Shown here in pieces: positions 1-8,763 of a stretch of 64,000 nucleotides of DNA. Below the pieces are notes generated by a model that saw only the letters and a list, made by a program, of their open reading frames with translations, was not told the DNA's origin and ran no database searches. The DNA lies in the NCBI RefSeq assembly GCF_007753265.1, contig NZ_CP036349.1, positions 4,869,363 to 4,933,362 of the forward strand, in the 5' to 3' direction. This DNA is from Botrimarina mediterranea. GTDB taxonomy: Bacteria; Planctomycetota; Planctomycetia; Pirellulales; Lacipirellulaceae. A program made the translations under genes and the position numbers. Within the stretch, counting starts at the first letter, position 1, and each line of letters starts with the position of its first letter.

Positions 1-1156
1 GCATGCGATCGATTCGTTTGGCGTACTTATCGAACCAACGTCCGATTGTGTAGTAGGACGACGCGCCGTGCTCGCGACTCAGGTCCTTGAGGTGTTCCTC
101 GATCCCTCGAAAGTAGGCGAGCGTTGCGTCTGCGGTTGCCGCGTAGCGATCCTCGGAGGGATTCACTCCGCCCCCGTTGTCGTCGGCCGCTTGATCGAGG
201 ACCGTGCCGTCGAGCTCAAAGAGGCTAAAAATCCTCCGCAGCCCGCTGCCTGTCAGCTCGCCCGAGAGGCGGATCGAGTGCTCGTCGGTTTGCGGCTTCC
301 AGTCGTTGAACTCGTCGATGGCGAGACCCGCCTCGGCGAGCACCTCTAGCATCAGGGGCTTGGCGACGGGCTCGAGGGGAGAGACCGATTGTTCAAAGTC
401 CACTTTCAACGATCCGGACACGTGATCGGTAACCCGTGCGCCGAGAGTCAGTCCACGGACGCTCGCCAGGACGGCGGCCGCTTGATCGAGATCGACGCCT
501 TCGTCAGCGAGGACTTTCGAGCCGTTGAGCGCGTCGCGCGCCGCGGCTTGACCCACCGCGCCCGTCAAGTCGAGCGCCATAATCAGTTCCGTACCGACCC
601 GGTCGGGGTACTGAGCGGCCTTAGCTAGGTAGGGGGACAATGCGGGTTTGTCACGATCGATGACGGCGCTCAACCAACGCCCCGTCGATTGGCGGTCGCT
701 CGGTCGAACAATCGCGAACTCACTTGGGCCCAGCTTGATAATGTGACCGTCGCGCGGCGTTGAAACGACCTCCCGACCCGCGATCTCGTCGAGCGATCCC
801 CCAACTAGGCGTTGGACCATCGGGATGCTGAGGTCGGTGTTTATCCGTGTGACCGCGGTTTCGCGACTTGGCGTGAGAGTCGCCAGGTCAATTGAGGCCG
901 CCAAGACATACTGCCTAGCGTCAGGCGGCATTCGGAGCGGCGCGGCCGCGAATCGGGATTGGTACTCTTGTCGCCAGCCGCCGGCGACGCCGGCCTCGCT
1001 AGCGAAGATTTTCTCAGCGTTTACCATCACGACGAGATTTACGTCGCTGGGAACCTTTGCCATCAAGCTCTCAAAACCCTCACCGAAAGCGGGGGGAATC
1101 CAGCAGCAGACCAACAGCATCCCAGCGAAACAGGCCGTCGTTTTAGGAAGCGACAT
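1..1156 (-). CDS. Secreted hypothetical protein, partial (C-terminus beyond left edge)
   Basis: The minus strand is open without a stop from an ATG at 1154-1156 to the left edge, giving about 385 residues. The protein starts with a signal peptide (MSLPKTTACFAGMLLVCCW, then IPPAFG) followed by a mature start that reads VPSDVNLVVMVNAEKIF. I know this style from Pirellulales proteins of unknown function that begin with a 'cost of a protein in memory' type VP.D...V.NV motif; the resemblance is from memory and unverified. No catalytic motif is seen. Codon choice is strongly third-position GC biased. Nothing on the plus strand of this stretch looks like a gene. An AAGG lies about 10 bases before the ATG. 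The real length is unknown because the end is outside the window. Confidence 0.8.
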   Translation of the reverse strand, partial: MSLPKTTACFAGMLLVCCWIPPAFGEGFESLMAKVPSDVNLVVMVNAEKIFASEAGVAGGWRQEYQSRFAAAPLRMPPDARQYVLAASIDLATLTPSRETAVTRINTDLSIPMVQRLVGGSLDEIAGREVVSTPRDGHIIKLGPSEFAIVRPSDRQSTGRWLSAVIDRDKPALSPYLAKAAQYPDRVGTELIMALDLTGAVGQAAARDALNGSKVLADEGVDLDQAAAVLASVRGLTLGARVTDHVSGSLKVDFEQSVSPLEPVAKPLMLEVLAEAGLAIDEFNDWKPQTDEHSIRLSGELTGSGLRRIFSLFELDGTVLDQAADDNGGGVNPSEDRYAATADATLAYFRGIEEHLKDLSREHGASSYYTIGRWFDKYAKRIDRM

Positions 1157-1756
1157 CGTAAACAACCTTGGGAATGCGGACGTTCTTAATGAAGAGAGGC
1201 TACCGTCTCGGCCCAACGTGAATCGGCTTACTAACAGGTTGGCCCCAGCGAACGGAGGATCGCGGGACCTGCTGCGATAAGCAATTTACCACTTGGCGTT
1301 AGGGTTGAAGGTCAACGCTTGCCGTCAACCATCCCCGGGCCATGAAGAGCCGGCGTGGATTGTAGCTGAACCGCCACGTCAGATCGACAAACAACCCCGG
1401 ACATCGTCCTGCCTGTGTAGAGAGATAAGGAACACCTCCTGGACGGAAGGCGAGGACGGCGCCCTTTCACCGTAGCGGCCGCTCGCCCAAACGGTAACGA
1501 GTCGCTTTACGGCGCCTTCGGTGAGCGTCTCAGAAGCCGCTCCTCTGGCAGACTGCCGAGATCGCCCCGGAACGCAAACGTCTCAACTCCCTCGACCCCC
1601 TCCCCTGCTCCTGCAGTTACGAGGCAGCGCCGCCGAAAAGAGACTTAGAGGTGTCAGAAGGATGCGAACAAAGGGTAAACATCGGACAATCTGACAACCT
1701 CACGGCTACGCTGTTCAAGCTTACGGGTCATCTCAAGCAATCTGGGACCAAGTCAG
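1157..1756. other. Intergenic region, 600 bases
   Basis: This stretch lies upstream of the left-edge gene and downstream of the Ca2+/H+ exchanger gene. Short open frames exist on both strands but have no ribosome site, no coding bias and no recognisable product. It should hold the promoter of the left-edge gene close to 1157-1250, but I cannot point to convincing -35/-10 boxes. I see no repeat family or RNA gene. Confidence 0.5.
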
Positions 1757-2845
1757 CTAAACACGGGGCGGCAACAAGTACAGAGTCATCGCGAAGATCA
1801 GATAAACCATCAGCACCAGCACCCCCACGAACCACGCCGACCTTCCGGAGTTCGTGACCAGCGTCGCGGTCAGCGTCGCGATGAGGATCATCACCACCGC
1901 CCCCGGCCAGAACTGCAAGTCCATCGGCGCCGGCCCGACCACGTAACTGAGCAGCATCAGGACGGGCGCGACAAACAACGCGATTTGCGACGCGCTCCCC
2001 AGGGCGATGCCCACGCTCATGTCGAGCCGATCCTTGCGTGCGGCCGCGAACGCCGTCGCCATCTCGGCCGCGGCGCCGACCAGCGACACGACGATGAACC
2101 CCACGAAGGCCGGAGTCATCCCGAACGTCTCCGCCGCCTGCTGCACCGACTCGACAAAGACCTCGCTCACCAGCGCCACCAGCACCGTAACGCCGGCGAG
2201 GGTAGCCAAGGCCAACCCCAACGGCCACGGCGCCTCGTGGCCCGACTCGGCATGCTCCACGCTCGCAAACAACTCGCGGTGCGTCTTCAGCGAGAACAGC
2301 ATGCCCAGCGCGTAAGCCGTGATCAACAGAACGCCCAGGCCGACGCTCAGCTGTTGATTGAACGCCGCCGCGGAATCGGCGCCCGAGACCGCCGAAGGGA
2401 CCAGCAGCGCGATCGTCGCCAGGAAGAGCATGCCCGCCTGGACACGGGCGCTCGTCCTGTTGTACTCCTGCACGTGGTGCTTCAGGCCGCCGAGCAGGAA
2501 CGACGCGCCGAGCATGAACAGCGTATTGGTGACGATCGCGCCGGCGACCGACGCCTTCACCAGCATGATCTGCCCCGCGCGTAACGCCGTGATCGCGATC
2601 ACCAGCTCGGTGAGGTTGCCGAGCGTTGCGTTGAGGAGGCCGCCAACCGAATCGCCCGTTTTGGCGGCGACCGATTCGGTGGCGTGGCTCAGCAGGGCCG
2701 CCAGCGGCACGATGGCCAGCACCGACAACACAAAGAGCAGTGTGTGCGCTTCGGGCCAGACCTGCGCCGCGGCAAAGACCAACGGCACAAACACCAGCAG
2801 CCACAACAGAGGGTTATGCCGAATTTCGTGCAACAGGCGTCTCAT
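1757..2845 (-). CDS. cax: Calcium/proton exchanger (CaCA superfamily, CAX type)
   Basis: A 362-residue inner-membrane antiporter expected to export Ca2+ (or similar divalent cations) in exchange for protons. It is hydrophobic throughout, with about 11 membrane spans in two inverted halves. The first alpha repeat has the family signature G76-N-L-T-E80. The second alpha repeat reads G257-A-A-A-E-M262, where many CAX proteins have GNAAEH: the acidic residue is kept but Asn and His are replaced. The downstream stretch ALGSASQIALFVAP is typical. The ATG at 2845 is preceded by GGAAGGGGG, a strong ribosome site. Length matches the family. It appears to be a single gene without operon partners; 520 bases separate it from top6B. 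Confidence 0.9.
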   Translation of the reverse strand: MRRLLHEIRHNPLLWLLVFVPLVFAAAQVWPEAHTLLFVLSVLAIVPLAALLSHATESVAAKTGDSVGGLLNATLGNLTELVIAITALRAGQIMLVKASVAGAIVTNTLFMLGASFLLGGLKHHVQEYNRTSARVQAGMLFLATIALLVPSAVSGADSAAAFNQQLSVGLGVLLITAYALGMLFSLKTHRELFASVEHAESGHEAPWPLGLALATLAGVTVLVALVSEVFVESVQQAAETFGMTPAFVGFIVVSLVGAAAEMATAFAAARKDRLDMSVGIALGSASQIALFVAPVLMLLSYVVGPAPMDLQFWPGAVVMILIATLTATLVTNSGRSAWFVGVLVLMVYLIFAMTLYLLPPRV

Positions 2846-3365
2846 CCGATCCCCCTTCCGTTGCGTGGCCTCGACTCCTAACCCACGAAGCGATTGGCGG
2901 ATCGAGTGTGAGTAAGGCGTTGAAGAGATTCGTTACAGTCCAGAGCCGCATCTGGCACTGACCGATCTTCAGAAGCTAACATCTTCAACGCCTGTCACCT
3001 ATTCAATTCACAGCTTCAAGACTTCTTCGTCAAACAACTCTGCATCAAGCGACAGCAGCTCGGCAGGTGGTTCGAGAACAATTCGCCGAGGCCTTCCATG
3101 TCGTTGCGCAAGTCGCGGTGCAACTCACAGGGCGACGCCACATCAGGTCAACAGCTGCGCGCCGGCCGCTTCCATCCGTCGGCAAGCTGCGACGGCTCTT
3201 CACTAACCGTGTGGTGAAGCACAACGGTGCTCGAATCGATGTGGCCTTCTTGTTGGTCATGATAGTCGGTCTCTTCTTGGACTACGGCCGAGTCGCCAAG
3301 GATGCCACTACGCCAAGCTAAGACCCGCCCATCACGGCCGTCGTGTCCTTCGTACCCTTTGTGGT
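2846..3365. other. Intergenic region with possible decayed coding remnant
   Basis: The 520 bases between top6B and cax hold no gene I can support. On the minus strand a short frame (about 3016-3126) reads HRDLRNDMEGLGELF, which looks protein-like. Near 3330-3369 another frame begins [14 protein letters not shown], a phrase that I recall as a recurrent intergenic leader in planctomycete genomes. The frames do not join without stops, so at best this is an eroded small gene. No top6A fragment was recognised here. Confidence 0.35.
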
Positions 3366-5369
3366 TCAATTCCCTAAAGCCGAAGGCTCGACGGCTTCCG
3401 GCGCCGTCACAACGCGGTTGATCGCCGCTTGATGGTGCGCTGGATCGACGATCAGCACGTTCTCGCCGAGGTCAAGCTGGGTCGGATCGTCGACAATCTT
3501 GCGGCCGCGGTCGTCCATCTTTACGTCGGCGTCGGCTGTGTGCTTTTGCGCGACCGTGACAAGTTGCTCGTACAGCTCTTTCTCCTCGGCGGCGTTGATT
3601 GTGCTCACGGCGCCGGCGACCTCTTTGAGGTAACGCATGAAGACTTCGCGGCGGTCGGTCTGCTGCCTTGTCTTCTGCCGGCGGCGGAGGAACATGCCGA
3701 GCTTGCGTCCGACCGATTGCAGGCCTAAGCGAATCTCTTTCTGAATCTCCGGGTACGCGGCGATCGCTTCCTTGCTCTCGCTGGTGAACGGCACCCACAC
3801 GCTGGCGATGTGGACCATCAGACGCACGGGGCCCTTCGGCAACGAGCCGCGGCTTTGGCTGAGGCCGTAGCCGCGCCAGTTGGTTTGCAGCACCGTCTGC
3901 GTCACGGCGCACGCCGCCTGCTGGAACTGTAGCGGCACGCGGTTGGCGAACCGCAGCACGTCCATCTGCTGGCCTTCGGCGACGTTAACGTTCTTCATCG
4001 CCTCGAACAGCTTCTCGCGCTCCTTCGGTTTCAGCTTGTTCGGCGTCTGCCGTGTCTTCAGGCCCGACTCTTTAACGATCCGGTCGGCGGCCTCGGCGCC
4101 GAGGCCGTTGAACGTGTTGATCAGGAACTGCCGCACCGTCCGCGTATCGGTCTCTTCAAGCAATTCGATCAGCAGGTCCATCGTCACGTTCTGCGTCGGC
4201 GCGGCGCCGCCGTAGGCGAGGCCGACTTCCACCACGAACGGGTTGCCGCGGTACACCGCCGGCGGCCGTGTCGCGGCGGCGTAGAACTCGGCCGGCACCA
4301 CGTGGTGCAAGCCACGCAGGATCAGGTCCTCGCCGATCGGACAGATGCAGTCGGTCGCCGGCGGTGAGATCTTCGTCGCTTGGATCGCCTCGTAGAGCTT
4401 CTCGATCGCCGGGCGGTCGAGCTTCTTCACGCTGGTGCGCGTGCTCACCTTCGCCGTCTCGCAGATCTTCTTGGCGATGGCCGGGGTCACGCGGCTGAAC
4501 TTCGTCTTGAAGAAGTCGCTCGCCGTGGACGACTCGGCCTCCTCGACCATCGTCGCGAGCCGGCCGATCTCGACGCCGTACGGGTGCGGCTTGATCTCCT
4601 TCGCTTCGGGCGGCAAGACCTCGGCGGAGCGCAGGTAGTCGTACTGGTAGCTCTCCGGGTCGATGTAGTGGAGCGTGATGTGCGGGTTGGCGATTGCCGT
4701 CTGCTCGAGGTACTCGTCAACGCTGCCGCGGCCGCGGACGTACTTCGCCTCAAGCTCGATCGTTACCCGCGTGCCATGGTCCTGCGGCACCCATTCGATG
4801 CCGTGCTTCTCGATGTAAGCGATCCCCTTGTCGCCGGTGGGGATGTCTTCGCCTTCGCCTTTACCGTTGAGGATGCGGGGCTCGTTCTTCTTGGTGTCGA
4901 TCTGGATTTCGTAGTAATGGGCCGGTTTGCCTTTGGAGATCTTCGAGACGATCTTTACCGGCTTACCGGTGGTCTGCACGCCGTACATGCCGGCGGCGGA
5001 GATGCCGATGCCCTGCTGCCCGCGGCTTTGTCTTAATCGGTGGAACTTCGAGCCGTAGAGCAGCTTGCCGAAGATCAGCGGGATCTGCTTTTTGAGGATG
5101 CCGGGGCCGTTGTCCTGGACGCCGACCTTGTACTTGCCGGCCGACGTGGGCTCGATGTGGACCCAGATCTCCGGCAGGATGCCCGCCTCTTCGCAGGCGT
5201 CGAGCGAGTTATCGACGGCCTCCTTGACCGTGGTCAGCAAGGCCTTCCGCGGGTTGTCGAAACCCAGCAGGTGGCGGTTCTTCGAGAAGAACTCGCTGAC
5301 GGAGATCTCTTTCTGGGACGCCGCCATCTTGGCGGCGTCACTGCGGCGGGAGGTCTTGGGGTTGGCCAT
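3366..5369 (-). CDS. top6B: DNA topoisomerase VI subunit B
   Basis: A 667-residue GHKL-type ATPase subunit of the type IIB topoisomerase, which needs the A subunit for DNA cleavage and strand passage. The Bergerat fold is complete: N box with E50 and N54 ([15 protein letters not shown]), D86-N-G-P-G90 (N/G1), and the lid/G2 loop [16 protein letters not shown] at 115-130. The helix-two-turn-helix and transducer domains follow, and the conserved GLPKGP-like and switch-lysine region lies around residues 505-535. Length is within the bacterial range. The ATG at 5369 is the only sensible start. Top6A, usually adjacent, is absent on either side: downstream is a non-coding gap then cax, upstream a divergent hypothetical gene. 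The A subunit must be elsewhere or missing. Confidence 0.95.
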   Translation of the reverse strand: MANPKTSRRSDAAKMAASQKEISVSEFFSKNRHLLGFDNPRKALLTTVKEAVDNSLDACEEAGILPEIWVHIEPTSAGKYKVGVQDNGPGILKKQIPLIFGKLLYGSKFHRLRQSRGQQGIGISAAGMYGVQTTGKPVKIVSKISKGKPAHYYEIQIDTKKNEPRILNGKGEGEDIPTGDKGIAYIEKHGIEWVPQDHGTRVTIELEAKYVRGRGSVDEYLEQTAIANPHITLHYIDPESYQYDYLRSAEVLPPEAKEIKPHPYGVEIGRLATMVEEAESSTASDFFKTKFSRVTPAIAKKICETAKVSTRTSVKKLDRPAIEKLYEAIQATKISPPATDCICPIGEDLILRGLHHVVPAEFYAAATRPPAVYRGNPFVVEVGLAYGGAAPTQNVTMDLLIELLEETDTRTVRQFLINTFNGLGAEAADRIVKESGLKTRQTPNKLKPKEREKLFEAMKNVNVAEGQQMDVLRFANRVPLQFQQAACAVTQTVLQTNWRGYGLSQSRGSLPKGPVRLMVHIASVWVPFTSESKEAIAAYPEIQKEIRLGLQSVGRKLGMFLRRRQKTRQQTDRREVFMRYLKEVAGAVSTINAAEEKELYEQLVTVAQKHTADADVKMDDRGRKIVDDPTQLDLGENVLIVDPAHHQAAINRVVTAPEAVEPSALGN

Positions 5370-5543
5370 CGGGGGTAGCTAGCGGATCGTGTCGGGGCGG
5401 TCGGCTCGAGGGGAAGCCTAAGATTCTGCCCGAAACGGGGCTGAGGCGAAGGGGGGCCGAGAATCGCCTTACCGGCGAACCGCGAAGGACCCTAGTATTG
5501 TCGTCGCCCTACAGGCTCTGACGCGACACCTTGGATTAGTCGG

Positions 5544-6062
5544 ATGGAAACCACAATCGACTATAACGGCGAGGGCGCTTGGTCTGCCGCTGAGATCGTC
5601 CGTCGCTACCATGTCTACGCGAAGCGGTTTGGGATAGCCAAGCCACTCGTCATCCAACCTGCTCAGCACAGCGAGGGTGATCGGCGATGGGTCTACCCTG
5701 TAATGCACGAAGTGATAATCGGCATCGAGACTGGCGACTTAGCCTGCGCTCAGCTGGGGATTGAGTTCATCGAACAAGACCAGGGATTTCCATTCGGCTC
5801 TTTAATCAAATCTTCGACAGCGAGGTCGTTGCGACGCTTCCCCAATCTGACTCGGGAACAGATCGATCGGATCAGGAGTCGTATCGTCTTCATGCTCCGC
5901 CGCGGCGCCGTGCCCCGTGAATATCGCGAATACGCCCGCCTCCTTCGAGCCGTCGGCGTCGGCCCCCACTGGAGCGACATTGAGAAGGCTGTGCCTGCGA
6001 ACCGGTACGCCGCTAGAGCAAAGGCGTACTTCTTGCAGCACTGCCGAATCATCGAACCGTGA
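5544..6062 (+). CDS. Conserved hypothetical protein
   Basis: A 172-residue soluble protein with no signal peptide or membrane span. Residues 75-105 read as IEFIEQDQGFPFGSLIKSS followed by TARSLRR, then an Arg-rich helix, a EYREYARLLRAVG stretch and a C-terminal AYFLQHCRII. I believe similar proteins occur in scattered bacteria as uncharacterised families, but I cannot name a domain. Codon bias is weaker than in neighbouring housekeeping genes, hinting at an accessory origin. It is divergent from top6B with 174 bases between. AGTCGG precedes the ATG. Confidence 0.75.
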   Translation: METTIDYNGEGAWSAAEIVRRYHVYAKRFGIAKPLVIQPAQHSEGDRRWVYPVMHEVIIGIETGDLACAQLGIEFIEQDQGFPFGSLIKSSTARSLRRFPNLTREQIDRIRSRIVFMLRRGAVPREYREYARLLRAVGVGPHWSDIEKAVPANRYAARAKAYFLQHCRIIEP

Positions 6063-6065
6063 GAT

Positions 6066-6141
6066 GCGAGCCGGGAAGCGTTAGCTCCCGGAGTAACGCC
6101 GGTACCTGCTTCCCTCCGAGGACTAACGTCACCCGGCTCGC
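6066..6141. repeat. Inverted-repeat element, 'GCGAGCCGG' family
   Basis: Left arm 6066-6085 and right arm 6123-6141 are imperfectly complementary; both ends carry GCGAGCCGGG / CCCGGCTCGC. The loop contains GGTACCTGCTTCC, which is nearly the reverse complement of the GGAAGCGGGTACC loop in the copies at 22290 and 41557, so this copy is degenerate and inverted. It begins three bases after the stop codon of the preceding gene. The remaining 6142-6375 holds no gene and probably the promoter of the next gene. Confidence 0.65.
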
Positions 6142-6375
6142 CTACGCTCTGCTAGCTCCACTTCTCTTCCGGTTAGGCAAACCTTGCCGCCCCCACCTTC
6201 CACAAAGTCCGGTCGTACCGGCTTTGCGGGCTTCGCCGAAAACTCTCCCCGCTCCGTCCACGCCACGCCGATCGTTGGGGCTAGACGATTATGAAAGGCA
6301 GTCGGGCGGAGCTTGGCTGCTACGCGTCACAAAGGGGGGCCTCCAGGGCCCAGTCACGGAGCAAGGAGGCTTCCG

Positions 6376-6825
6376 ATGTCGCGCTACTTCACCATCGCCG
6401 CCCTGGCGATCTGCACGCTGGGCCTCGTCGCTCAATCGGCCAACGCCAACAACGGGTGGAACGGCCGCCGCGTCGTGAGCCAACAGCGGCCTAACGACCT
6501 GTTCTACAACTCCTACGTCGGCCCGCAGCCCAGCGGCACGGCCGCGCAGATGTACGTCGCCCCGCAGCCCGTGCCGCCGGCGATGGGTCACACCTACGTG
6601 ACGTACCAGCCGTTCATGCCGCACGAGTACATGTACCAGCACCACCGCTCGTACTGGACCCACAACCCCGGCAACGGGTGGACCCGCACCAAGGTCCGCT
6701 ACCACGCCGGCGGCAACAAGCTGCAAGCCGCCGCCTTCGGCCTCTGGGACGACACGCTGTGGGGCCGGATGCGGGGCGCGAACTTCTTCGACCACCTGGA
6801 TGCGATCCCGTCCTACGCCTACTGA
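6376..6825 (+). CDS. Small secreted Tyr/His/Pro-rich protein
   Basis: 149 residues with a clear Sec signal peptide (MSRYFTIAALAICTLGLVAQ, then SANA) and a mature part rich in Tyr, His, Pro and Asn. Repeated YVxPQP-like phrases occur at 45-65 and an HEYMYQHHRSYW run near 80-95, which may bind metal or surface polymer (inference). An earlier in-frame start exists, but AAGGAGG at 6363-6369 sits ideally before the ATG at 6376 and the signal peptide begins there. It lies 109 bases before a second secreted protein of similar composition, and one terminator closes both, so they are probably co-transcribed. No known domain recognised. Confidence 0.8.
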   Translation: MSRYFTIAALAICTLGLVAQSANANNGWNGRRVVSQQRPNDLFYNSYVGPQPSGTAAQMYVAPQPVPPAMGHTYVTYQPFMPHEYMYQHHRSYWTHNPGNGWTRTKVRYHAGGNKLQAAAFGLWDDTLWGRMRGANFFDHLDAIPSYAY

Positions 6826-6934
6826 TGGCTGGGCAGTTAGGTCGCTCGGAACACCCCTCCGACGACTTGCGTCGCAGGCCCGCGTCTCAGCAATCGCTGT
6901 CCGTTTATTTCCCCCGCTAGAAGCGAGACTCGCC

Positions 6935-7288
6935 ATGCGTTCTCGGATCGTTGTCGCCGCCCTGGCGGTTGTTGGAATCGCGGCAGGCATCGCCGAAGCT
7001 GGCGGCCCCGTGATGTGGCCCCTGTACCGCGCCACCAACTACAACTGGCACGCCAACTACGCGCACCAGCAGTACGGCCAGCCCGTGGCGCTCGTCGTCC
7101 CGCCAACCGCGAACTTGCAAACGCAGTATCGCTGGGGCGTCGGTAGCAGCCGCGTCGGACGCCTCGATCACCAGTTCGGCCGCAACTGGCCGGGCCCCGG
7201 CCCTCACGGCGGCCCGTTCCAGCCCCAGCCGATCTGGCCGCAAGACACGACGCAGTTCGGCGTCTACCACGTCCGCGCTCCCTGGTGA
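6935..7288 (+). CDS. Small secreted protein, second of a pair
   Basis: 117 residues. The signal peptide MRSRIVVAALAVVGIAAG-IAEA is followed by a mature region GGPVMWPLYRATNYNWHANY that is rich in Trp, Tyr, His and Gln, then a Pro/Gly-rich tail (PGPGPHGGPFQPQP). The start at 6935 was chosen over an upstream in-frame codon near 6800 because it gives an exact signal peptide and does not overlap the previous gene. Composition resembles its upstream neighbour, suggesting a paralogous or jointly acting pair in the envelope. Function unknown. Confidence 0.8.
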   Translation: MRSRIVVAALAVVGIAAGIAEAGGPVMWPLYRATNYNWHANYAHQQYGQPVALVVPPTANLQTQYRWGVGSSRVGRLDHQFGRNWPGPGPHGGPFQPQPIWPQDTTQFGVYHVRAPW

Positions 7289-7353
7289 TCGCGACGAGTC
7301 CGATGCATCGAATCGGACGCTAATCGAATACGAAGGTCCCCCCCTTTGTGGAG

Positions 7354-7393
7354 AGGGCCGCCCGTTCCCAGGAACGGGCGGCCCTTTCTCTTT
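7354..7393 (+). terminator. Rho-independent terminator
   Basis: A perfect 15-bp stem (7354-7368 with 7371-7385, AGGGCCGCCCGTTCC) with a 2-base gap at the tip is followed by TTCTCTTTT. It ends the 6376-7288 gene pair. Confidence 0.9.
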
Positions 7394-7554
7394 TGGCGGC
7401 GGCTAAATTTTCCGTTGCGATGCCCGACACCAGCGCGTTCGGCTCAGGTTTTCACCTCTTCGTGGCTTCGCACTCAGCCCCCGGCTCGTCAGCTAGACTA
7501 CAATGGCCGAACCCTTGCAGCCGACCTGGAATCTCCACTTGCAGGCAAGACCCA

Positions 7555-8712
7555 ATGCGGTTTGGACATCGCCGTTACATTCTCCTGACAGGTTTGATTC
7601 TCTTTTTGTTTAGAGATGTCGCCGATTCTGCAATCATCGCCACCGGTCAAGTTCTGCCAAGCAATCCCATGGCTTGGACTTCGTCGCAGAACGCTTATGT
7701 GGGCAATACGGCCGACGGAAGTCTGACAATCGATGACGGAAGCACGATTCGCTCGAATGATGTCTATCTCGGCTTCCGCCCTCACGTAACCGGCATGGCG
7801 ATGGTCTCCGGGCATGGTTCGGCCTGGAATAGCAGGGGCTCTTTTTTTGTTGGCTACCTTGGATCAGGGGATCTCAGCATCCAAGATGGCGCCGTTGTCA
7901 ACAGCTCAAGTTCTTCTGTCGGAGGAAGCGTCTCTTCAAACTCCGTGGCGATCGTCAGTGGCGTTGGTTCGACGTGGTACAACCAGGTTCGACTTAATGT
8001 CGGATCCAGCAGCAAGGGAACCCTGACCGTATCGGCTGGTGGCGTCGTCGAGATCGGGAGCAACGGCCTCAGGGGAATCCTCTCCATGGGAACCCAGTAC
8101 GGTATTGGCGGCGTCAACTTGGAGGAGGGCGGGACGCTGCGACTCCGCGGTGGGGACATTGAGCTGACGAGCACAGGCAAAGCGACCTTCAACTTCAGTG
8201 GCGGCCGCCTTGAAGGTGTCGGTTCCTTCTACACATACAACAGCGGCAGATTGATCCAGAATGGCGGTGCGCTCGCCCCAGGCAATTCTGCTGGCGTTAC
8301 AAGAATCCTCGGCGACTACGACCTAAGAGCAGGCTCGCTGGAAATTGAACTCTTTGGCGACGGTGGGGTCGCAGGGACCGACTACGACCAACTTGTTGTC
8401 ACCGAAGATGTATCGCTCGGCGATGGCGCTACGCTCGAAGTCTTGCTTAACTATCCGGCGGAAGTCGGCGATTCCTTTCTCATCGTCAACCAGCGCGGAT
8501 CAAAGCCCGTTGGCGGTCTCTTCGCCAGCCATACCGATTTGACAACAGCGTTTGGCGATTACCGATACGGGTTTTCTGTAAACTACGCGGCGGGCGACGG
8601 CAATGACATCGGCCTCACGGTAGCGTCCATCAGGCCGATCCCCGAACCGAATGCCCTCGCATTACTTCTGTCAGCGGGCCTCGCGGTACGTTGCCGTGAC
8701 CACAAGCTGTAG
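7555..8712 (+). CDS. PEP-CTERM protein with autotransporter-associated beta repeats
   Basis: 385 residues. After an N-terminal hydrophobic signal (RRYILLTGLILFLF) come repeats of the form xxVGxxxxGSLTIDDGS / VSGxGSxW, typical of the repeats shared by PEP-CTERM and type V secreted proteins; these build a right-handed beta solenoid. A GTDYDQLVV segment (about 275-285) is a frequent C-terminal feature of such proteins. The tail has P-E-P, a hydrophobic span (ALALLLSAGLAV) and basic RCRDHK, the exosortase sorting signal. The protein is expected to be exported and processed by an exosortase that is not in this window. The ATG at 7555 was chosen because an upstream in-frame start would run through the terminator hairpin. 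Confidence 0.85.
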   Translation: MRFGHRRYILLTGLILFLFRDVADSAIIATGQVLPSNPMAWTSSQNAYVGNTADGSLTIDDGSTIRSNDVYLGFRPHVTGMAMVSGHGSAWNSRGSFFVGYLGSGDLSIQDGAVVNSSSSSVGGSVSSNSVAIVSGVGSTWYNQVRLNVGSSSKGTLTVSAGGVVEIGSNGLRGILSMGTQYGIGGVNLEEGGTLRLRGGDIELTSTGKATFNFSGGRLEGVGSFYTYNSGRLIQNGGALAPGNSAGVTRILGDYDLRAGSLEIELFGDGGVAGTDYDQLVVTEDVSLGDGATLEVLLNYPAEVGDSFLIVNQRGSKPVGGLFASHTDLTTAFGDYRYGFSVNYAAGDGNDIGLTVASIRPIPEPNALALLLSAGLAVRCRDHKL

Positions 8713-8763
8713 CGAGTGCAGCCCTGCTGCGGCGGAAGTGTCAAACATCGACTCGCCCTAGCG

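Noticed and set aside
3016-3365. Remnant of top6A downstream of top6B
   Set aside because: Short protein-like pieces here show no Toprim, winged-helix or catalytic Tyr motif and are far too short.
4380-5036. Long plus-strand open frame opposite top6B
   Set aside because: High third-position GC of the real gene leaves the opposite strand open; the product is Arg/Leu/Asp-rich without domain or ribosome site. The same applies to plus-strand frames opposite araB, araA, the GAF-HlyD gene, the kinase gene and others.
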